Of a DNA stretch of 64,000 nt, positions 56,472 through 64,000 are shown piece after piece. The DNA is taken from the NCBI GenBank assembly GCA_043228905.1, contig JBHGNT010000004.1, forward strand, positions 11,966,001-12,030,000, given 5' to 3'. The position numbers were made by a program, and so were the translations under genes. The stretch is from Azolla caroliniana. Its lineage: Eukaryota > Polypodiophyta. Every line of letters begins with the position of its first letter. Position 1 is the first letter of the stretch. Below the pieces are notes generated by a model, which worked only from the letters and a program-made list of their open reading frames with translations, ran no database searches and was not told where the DNA came from.

Positions 56472-58984
56472 GGATTGTTGGCGGCCATGCCATCAAGATA
56501 TCTGATGAACGATGAAACCATATGTGCAAACGCAGTATGTTTCTACTACAAAGCTCACATTAAACTCTGGTAATGGTAATGTAATATATTCTTTGCTTCT
56601 TTCTGCACAATATCATGGTCATATTCTCTCTAAAGTTTAATGGGAACTTGAAAACTTAATCACTTGTAAACATTCTTAATTGGAAATTCGAGTATCTCTT
56701 TCTTTTTCAGAAAGTTGGAAAAAGTTTGGTAAGAGGAAGCACATCATCTTTGTGGTGCTTTCGTCTCTCCTCTATTGACGTAATGTTCTTTCACTAGGTA
56801 GAAAAACTTGTCTAGAGAAGGATTTCCTGCTTAGATGCTTTCAGTGCTTCTTCCTACCAACTTAGTTACCTAGTGCTGTTGCTAGCAGTAAACACCATAA
56901 CACTATAGGTTGGCCCAACCCAGTTCTCTTGTACTACTAGGGTAAGCATCTCGCAGTTATTGGCAAACCAATGGTTGCTTAGATGGTTTTAGCGGTGGAA
57001 CCAAAAGTTTAGCAATATTGTGGAATTTATACTTTGTTTAAAAACGCACATTCTACACAATATATCTTAGGTGGATCTGCAAGTTTACGATATTGTTGAA
57101 TTCAAGGTTGTTTTAGAATACTCATGCGTATTCAAATGTATTGTAATGCTTTAGAACTATTATTTCTATGAAATAAAACAAATTTAAATTTCTGTAAATT
57201 TGTTGTAGGTTTATTTTGAAGAAAGAATTTTTTTTGGGAGTTTTTTGGCAACGTTACTCTTATCAATTCTTCTTTTTCTTTGATTGTTGCAACGTCATTG
57301 CCATATATATGTTTTCACCACCAAAATCTGATAAATATATTTCAATAAATTTACTAGTGAGCCTCTCAATGGAAATGGTTTATATTGTCACTAAGATCTG
57401 ATGAAAGTGTCTAAACACATTTCTAAATCAACATTTTTGCTATTGATATTAGAAGTATTCAACCTATTCTACCGGATTTTAGCGTTTTCTATTCAAAGTA
57501 CTTACATGAAAAAATATAAAATATTTGACAAACATATAGCATGCATAGTATATAAGTGTATGATATGCAACATATACCACAACCATAGTTGAATTTTAGG
57601 TTTAATATATTTTTATCTGATTGCTAACAATTACAACATTGTATGCAACATTATGGCATTTTTAAAAATAAATGTAATTGTGATTTTCACATTAACTCTC
57701 TGAAATTATATGCATTTTTTAGAGTTCTGCTTCTATAATCTCATGAAAGGTGTAAGTTCTCTGACCTAGGTTCATTAACAATAGGATGATTAATTAGTTA
57801 CATTCAATAGGCAAAAGAAATGAAGCAACTATTAATCACTAGATAAGGGCAACTTACCATCTCAAGCAATTCCTAGCTCAAACCAATTAATTGTTTGTTG
57901 GTCCTAATTAAAAGAGGGTTTTTTTAATGTTAAAATAATGAAATGTGCTAGAGTATTTTTTGAATATTTGAAAATTTTGAACTTTTACCTTTTTAAATAT
58001 GGGAACGATTGTAGGAGTATGTTTGTGTTCGTTTTCATTGGAAGAAAATGAATGGACCTTTGAAGCAACAGAAAGTTACTCTATGATGAATCAATTAAGA
58101 AAAAATGAAGGTGACATAAAATCATGTGGTGAATGAATGAAAAAGTAGAAAACCATTAAAATTGTCTCATGTGAGTAAATGAATGAAGTAAGGACTTTGA
58201 GTAATTGATGTAATAGAAGAAGTAAAAAGTATCAAAGCATCACCACATGCCGCTAGTTAAAAAGTGGAGTAGTTTATATTTTAAATTTTGGTTAAAAAAG
58301 TTAAGGAAAACAGCATAAGTTGAGTAGTTTATCTTTTACCTCATGTATGAGGTAAAATCAAATCTACTTATGATGTTTCTCAAAATATCAAAGTTATCCA
58401 AGTCAAGCTATAGAAATTCTATGGCATATTTTTCATAAACATGCACCTTAATCATAGGCCAAAAGTAATGATGAAATCAACAAGTCCACGCTTTTCAAGG
58501 GAAATATATTTATGGTATTTCTCATAAAGTTATTAACGCAAAGGTGGCATAAGCCAACGCTAATTATGTTTAATTAAGTTCACATTTCTTTTTTGTGATC
58601 ACTAATTATTTACAAAGCATATAAATGTATATTTTTCGAGCATGCAAGGAACAAGTTGAACAAATATGGGACAAGTCTTGTACTAAAATGCACCCCAAAA
58701 TTGGGCTTCTTTCCTAAGAAGCATGGTACCTTTGTTTATAAATCTCTTCATGGTGGGACACTCTTACCCTTTTTCTTTTTGTTCAACATGAATTCATGGT
58801 CTCGTTTATTCAAGTATGTTCAACACCTTGTTTGGGTGGCAATTTGGATATTTTGGAAGCATAGTTAGATGTATAGAATGCTAGTAATTAGTTAATTGGT
58901 CATAGACTCCAATCCAATACTCCAAGACTCAACGGAATTCACATTCTAGATAACATTTTTAGAGATTTAGAGGATAATGGAATA
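56472..58984. other. AT-rich intergenic DNA
   Basis: I see no gene, RNA gene or mobile element with clear ends. Short AT-rich open frames exist by chance. Confidence 0.5.
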
Positions 58985-59296
58985 ATATTGTATTAGGATG
59001 TCAATATGATCTATGAGACAAAAGGAATACCGTTTTCACATATTGCATGTGAAAATGAGTAATAAAAGTTTATTTTTCTAGAACTTTCCTAATGAGTGTC
59101 ATTGTTGAGAGTGCAAGATTGGGTTTGGTTGAAGATCAGTCGAAAACCTGATCGAATGTAATCAAAGTTAGAGCATTGTATCAAAATGTGATACCCACAC
59201 TGCCGAACTTGTTTAGAGCACAATGTGCATAGTCGATGAGTCCACATCACCTATAGCCCAACCTCCCATTTCACATCGAAGTCTTGTGAGCGAAGT
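58985..59296 (-). pseudogene. LINE 3' end fragment
   Basis: It resembles the adjacent LINE's 3' region: GTGAAAATGAGTAATAAAAG, CATTGTTGAGAGTGCA, GATTGGGTTTGGTTGAAG and GAGCATTGTATCAAAATGTGATAC appear in the same order as at 59385-59560. Only the 3' few hundred bases are present. A (GA)n tract separates it from the next copy. Confidence 0.65.
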
Positions 59297-59369
59297 CTTG
59301 AGAGAGAGAGAGATTATATTATCATCTTCGGAGGTCAAATATGACCTATGAGACCAAAAATATTACATT

Positions 59370-61857
59370 TCATGTGATACGTGTGAAAGTGAGTAGTGAC
59401 TCTCGATGTTCAAGAACTTTACCAATGAACATTGCAATCGAGAGTGCACATTGTGGTTGTGAGAGAAATTCATGCAAGGATTGGGCTCGGTCGAAGAGAT
59501 GTGGAAAGCATGGTCGAATATGATCAAAGGCGGAGCATTGTATCAAAGTGTGATACTCAGACTCGCGAACTTGTTTAGGGCAAAGTGTGCATTGCCGACC
59601 ACTCTCATCACTTGTGCCCCAATGCCCTGTCTCACTATTAGAGATATGTACTAATGTAAGCAAAGGATAAGGATAAATGATAGATCTAGATAGAGAAGAG
59701 AGAGAGAGAAAGAAGGGTGCCGATCCACCCGACCACCCCCGAGTGAAGGGATCGAGACGGACTCGACCCTCGATCGGCGTCCCATACCACCGTTGTGGCA
59801 TCGAGTCGTACCTGGTGCTGGCATGCTTGCTACAAGAGTTGACCCACCACAAGAACAAAGTCTCGACGTAGTCAAAAGATGATGAAATGAGGGTAGCTAG
59901 GCCTCTTATTTATAGCGATACCCTAGGCCCCTAGGCAAGTTCACACTTGGCCTAATGGGTTGTCTCAATCCTGAGGATTAAAAGTAATCCTCCCCTTCTT
60001 TACACTCTCGTTTAACCCTCACATTTATCCATGTGTATAGAGAATACTACGGTAAATTCTCACCACAGGATATTATATGGTCATGCCCGCAACACTCACA
60101 TTGCAATGCATACGAGGTAAGTCACATGGAAGCAATGGTTCGAATGGCAGATAATAGGATGGGCTCTAACATGTATCGATGTGTACGATTTCCCCGTTCT
60201 GCGAAGAATGTGGTTTTGTAGTTAGGTACAACATGTGTAATATAATGTGTGAAGCATGAGCCTCCACATTTCTCCCATATCATGATACATTGGCGTTGCA
60301 AAAAGGCCTCATTTACAAAGGAATCTAATGATGCATCATGAAGCTAGTGTCTTGCATCCCATCTACCAAACCATTTTTCTATATCTTGCAGCCAATTGGA
60401 ACACAAAATTTTGCTTTTATGCGTCTTTTGGAACTTTTTGCTTGCTTCTCATGCAATTCTAGGAAGTTGATGTGTTGGACTGTTTTGAACCTTAAGCTTG
60501 ACAATGTATTCAACAACCCTTTCCATGGCCATGATCTCAATGCAAAACGATCCATCTCAAGGAGGAGGGTGTAGGGTGTTTGTTTCTTAACTTGTAGAAA
60601 CTTTAAAAGAAAATGTTTTTGGACATTTTCAAACTCTTTCCACGTAGATTTAGGGATGCTACTGGCCCATACTTCCACCTAGAACCGGTGTCACCAAAGT
60701 GTCGAAAAGATATTTCTTGAGGACCCAAGACTTAATATCTTCAAGATTGCATGTGTTGTCAAATGCATAGTATTCTCGATTACTTGCCTCTAGGCGACGT
60801 GTAACAGATTCATTCCATCTATGATTTGAAGGAACTTCAAGGCCAAGATATTTGAAGCATTCCACACATTTTTAAGTGACGCATTGTTGTACATAATGCA
60901 AGTTTATTTCTTTTATGGCTCTTTACAAGCATAATCTTTGTTTTATAGCAAAAGTTTTCCAATGCTTTCATAAGCTTTTGTGCATCTCCTAAAGTATTTG
61001 CAAAAAGCATTACATCATCCTCATATATCAAAAGTATAATCACAACATTCCCAATGACAACTTCTTCAACACATTCTTCCTTTACAAACTTGGTAAACAT
61101 TTCTTCCAATTCATCAATGCATAGATCAAATTGTGTTGGTGAGAGTGGGCATCCTTGCTTACCAATAGTGCTATTGAAAAAAATCTAAAAGTCTATCTCT
61201 CATACGCATACAACATATAAGCTTCTCATATATTCGGGAAATGGTAAGCATATATTCACTTGACACCTCAAGTTCTTCCATTCACCTCCAAAGATGCTCA
61301 CGAGGTATCATATCAAAAGCTTTCTTGAAGTCTACAAAGAAACAATATAAACCTTTACCTCTAAGGCGACTTTCCTCCATTAATACTCGAAGGGTGACAA
61401 GATGATCAATGGTGCTATGGTGTTTGCGAAAGCCAAGTTTTCCATAAGCTCTCTTACCATTTTTCTCAACCCATACACTTATCTTTGATTCCATTATACA
61501 TCCAAATAGTTTTGTCATTAACGAGACAACCATGATGGTTTGATAGTTGTTTACATTATTTATATCTCCACCTTTATGTAAAGGTTTGATCCAATTTGTA
61601 GTCCAATCATACGACATATCATGTTGCAGTGCATCATTAAACATATCCCTTATCCATACATGTGTTTCCTTTCCCATCCATTTGAGCATTTCAGCCTTTA
61701 TACATTGAAGATCGCTTGCCTTTCGAGAGGCCAATTTCTTAAGTCCTATGCATATATCTTCAATTGTAAAGAAGGGAGACATATGTGAAAGAGAACCATA
61801 ACACATCATCTTTCCGGAAAGAGATAACTCATATAAATTCTTACAATGCATAGACAA
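59370..61857 (-). pseudogene. Decayed LINE reverse transcriptase ORF
   Basis: RT motifs 0-4 are in 61282-61857 and the catalytic YxDD motif is in 60837-61109, with YEDD in place of YADD. Thumb and C-terminal pieces follow in separate frames to 59370. RT would prime on nicked host DNA to copy the element RNA. This copy has several stops and cannot be active. Confidence 0.8.
59647..60066. mobile_element. Probable solo LTR or TRIM inside the LINE
   Basis: LINE homology is interrupted between 59646 and 60067. The insert starts TGTACTAATG and ends TCTCACCACA. The flanks are AGATA and GGATA (4 of 5 bases the same). It contains GC-rich text unlike the LINE and a TATA-like CTATAAATAAG on the minus strand near 59908-59918. 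There is no coding sequence. The LTR reading is inference from the ends. Confidence 0.5.
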
Positions 61858-62256
61858 GTCATGAAGAGTTAAGTCACCATAACTGTCAACATGTTTCCCC
61901 TTTAGATTTACTCAAAATTTAGCACATGCATGTGCTTTCTCTTGCGTTTGGAGAAATTGTTGAGTAACTTTGTATATTCTTCTCTTTCTTTGAATAAGCC
62001 TCTTATACTCATGCAAATGTTTTTGGTAATTTTCTTTATACTTAACTATGTCCAAAACCATAAGGCACTTTCGAGTTTGACGACATTATTTATCAAACCA
62101 TTTTTTCCTAAAATTCTAGGTGCATTTCCAAGACGTGCGGTTGGTCGAAAAACATTTGTTTGTACAGGAGAGAATGACTTTCTTAAAAGCTTCCCATTTG
62201 CATTCTAGTGTGACACCATGTTCTATCTTTGTCATTTGTAACATATCCTCAACCAT

Positions 62257-62262
<6 letters not shown>

Positions 62263-62302
<40 letters not shown>

Positions 62303-62324
62303 TTTTATTATTGTCCTCGATCAT
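62263..62324. repeat. (GA)n and tail of another LINE copy, target of copia D
   Basis: A GA run of about 35 bp is followed by GATTTTATTATTGTCCTCG. This closely resembles 59299-59330, where (GA)n and GATTATATTATCATCTTCGG mark the 3' edge of the neighbouring LINE. It suggests a further LINE copy to the right into which copia D inserted. Confidence 0.5.
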
Positions 62325-62776
62325 TGTTGAGCGGACAAGCTCAACCGGATCCGGATCGGCTGAATAAGCCAGAGCCGGGTTGTATCCGTATCATATCCGG
62401 AACAAAGAGGCCGGATCGGGGAGCCAGATCATAATCCGGATCAGTATGAACCGGTATGCTGTTAGAGGCCTACGAATCTAGCCTAGTACGCAGACATATT
62501 TTTGGGAGTCAGAGTCATTAGCTCAGTAAGAGCATTAAAGTATTAGTCAATGCTTTAGTTAGTCCTCTTAAAGGGCTTGTATAAATAGTGCTACCAAGCA
62601 CATTTTGTATAGACAGAGATTATTATTGTGTTTCTAAATATGAACGTTTTGCTGTTTTGCTCAACTCTGTCTCTCCCGTGTATATGTGTTGAGGATTCCA
62701 TTAAACCTTTATCTTCGTGTTCTGTTGTTATCTAGCTTAGCCGGTTTGTCATAGCTTCCGCATATTCACTTTTACA
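62325..62776 (+). repeat. 5' LTR of copia D
   Basis: It is 452 bp and shares TTAGAGGCCTA, CATATTTTTGGGAGTC and TTCCATTAAACCTT with the copia C 3' LTR. It directly precedes the primer site. Confidence 0.9.
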
Positions 62777-62876
62777 TGGTATCAGAGCGAGAGGGTTGAG
62801 AACCTACACAACCGACGAGCGATTTCCGAAGAGAAACCATAATACCTAGTAGAGAACAGAAAGGAAGAAGATTAGA

Positions 62877-63957
62877 ATGGATCGAGGAATGGCTAGCTCG
62901 CTTTCGACGGAGAAGCTTGACAGATCCAACTACGCATCTTGGTCATACAAGATGCACAAGTACCTACTTGGGCATGGCTACTGGAGTTATGTCGACGAAG
63001 CGAATGATACAACACTTAATGCGGCACACATGGACTTTTCGGCTTGGGAACAAGTGGGAAGCACGGTAATGTACTGCTTCACGTCCAGTGTCGGTGATAA
63101 GCTGCTCAACCATATTCAGGATGTCAAGATGCCAAAGGAAGCTTGGGAAAATCTGGAAAAGTTTTTTGCCACAAGCACCATGGCTCGAAAGGTGCAACTC
63201 CAACAAGAGTTGAGCAATGTCCGATAGGACATGTCGGTGGCCTATTACACGGTCCGGATTAAAGAGATCCCTGACTCACTTGCCTCCATAAACGTGACCG
63301 TCGAGGAAGATCAATGGTGCATGTCTATCTCGGGGCCATGGCATCAAAGTTCGGAGCATTCCGGACTGTGGTCTGTACAAGGGAGAAGACACTTGATTTT
63401 CGACTTTCACTCGATGCTCCTAGTAGAGTAGAACCATGCGTGTGCGTCAACAAGTATGCACGCCGACAACAAGATGTTGTACATTGAGCGAAGGGGCCCC
63501 GTGGTCATGGTGGATGAGGCGGATCGGCGTGCGGTGGAAGCAGCTGACAAGAACCGAACTGGAGGCACAAGGATGGTGCCGAAAATAGTCCCGGACACTC
63601 CATAAGTAGGGGGAGTCAAGGCGGAGCCGAGAACCAGCAAGAGAAGACCGCAATAGAATGTTGGTATTGTGGCTAGAAGGGCCATAGAGAGAGCGAGTGC
63701 TAGAAAAAGCATGCCGACTCGGACAAGTCCGGATCTGGCAAGGCCGGATGCGGAAGCCGACAAAGCTTGCACTACACCGTAGAACCGAAGGATCCGGTTC
63801 CGGAAATGGATCGGGCCCATCCTTTGTGATGAAATACAAAGCTAATTCGATGAAGACAAGCACCTCAAAACAGAATGAAGTATGGTACGTTGATTCCGGA
63901 GCGTCAAATCACATCACAAGCCACAAGGAGTGGTTTTCTTATCTGCAAAAACCAGAA
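62877..63957 (+). pseudogene. Copia D Gag-protease, broken
   Basis: Gag begins MDRGMASSLSTEKLDRSNYA, nearly the same as copia E, and is open to a stop at 63225-63227. More stops and frameshifts follow. A zinc knuckle (CWYCG, then KGHRESEC) near 63657-63705 is split by a TAG. Protease text EVWYVDSGASNHITSHKEWF lies at 63868-63930. The ORF stops at 63958-63960. The copy is inactive. Confidence 0.85.
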
Positions 63958-64000
63958 TAACCAGGGCTTGTCGAAACTAGTGATCACACCCCACATACTA

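Larger units (their letters stand above)
59297..62262 (-). mobile_element. Non-LTR retrotransposon (LINE), 5' truncated
   Basis: Minus-strand remnants read in order: endonuclease-RT linker (KKWFDK, YKRLIQRKRRIYKVTQQ near 62000-62110); RT N-terminus at 61282-61857 (FTIEDICIGLKKLASRKASD, NWIKPLHKGGDINNVNNYQT, GFRKHHSTIDHLVTLRVLME, FFVDFKKAFDMIPREHLW); YxDD box as LLIYEDDVMLFANT at 60837-61109; FKYLGLEVPSNHRWNE and CWVLKKYLFDTLVTPV-like text to 60659; IPKSTWKEFENVQKHFLLKF; and a zf-RVT-like C-terminus (CTLCPKQVRESEYHTLIQC) at 59370-59600. Stops and frameshifts are scattered throughout. The endonuclease domain is missing. It is interrupted by a probable solo LTR. Confidence 0.8.
62325..64000 (+). 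mobile_element. Ty1/copia 'copia D', 5' part, runs off the window
   Basis: The 5' LTR is 62325-62776 (452 bp; starts TGTTGAGCGGACAAGCTCAAC minus its last base, ends TTTTACA, TATA-like TTGTATAAATAGTG near 62579-62592). The primer site TGGTATCAGAGC is at 62777-62788. Gag starts at 62877, and the protease is near 63880-63930. It belongs to the same family as copia C and E. The 3' half is outside the window. Confidence 0.9.

Overview
The window is nuclear DNA of a land plant. The landmarks are plant-specific: a PLS-class pentatricopeptide-repeat (PPR) gene in one exon, a multi-exon MAP70 microtubule-protein gene, and a gene for a small plastid protein of the one-helix/LHC-like type. The surroundings are layered Ty1/copia and Ty3/gypsy elements primed by initiator-Met tRNA, LINEs, and a Mutator-like element (MULE). 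The style of the PPR repeats and the repeat load suggest a seed-free plant, perhaps a fern. That is inference and needs a database search.

Layout. Positions 1-27704 are a nest of LTR retrotransposons. Read from the inside out: copia A (3027-8393, minus, TSD GAACC) sits in the 5' LTR of gypsy-2a (2508-9665). Gypsy-2a sits in a degenerate ORF downstream of the integrase of gypsy-1 (1-2507 and 9666-12040). Gypsy-1 sits in the integrase region of gypsy-2b (12041-14374 is its right part). Gypsy-2b sits in copia C (14375-16985, 20761-21597, 27208-27704, plus). Copia C also carries copia E (17676-20760, minus, internally deleted) and copia B (21598-27207, minus, TSD AGAAC). Copia C abuts a LINE fragment (27705 to about 28740).

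Positions 28792-35592 are a complete MULE: about 225-235 bp terminal inverted repeats, 12-bp flanking direct repeats, and one uninterrupted 1045-residue transposase on the minus strand. A host-gene island follows: the PPR gene (36708-38777), MAP70 (coding exons from 44155), and the LHC-like gene (53239-56471). The spacers hold a 168-bp MITE, a tRNA-like SINE remnant, minisatellites and long microsatellites. From about 58985 the DNA is again repetitive: head-to-tail LINE copies on the minus strand separated by (GA)n tracts, a probable solo LTR, and the 5' part of copia D (62325 to the window end).

Function. The three host genes are unrelated and are not an operon: an organellar RNA-binding factor, a cortical microtubule protein, and a thylakoid protein. 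The mobile elements are mostly dead. Copia A is the youngest (3 differences between its 626-bp LTRs) but has two nonsense codons in RNase H. The MULE has an open transposase and intact ends and is the best candidate for an active element.
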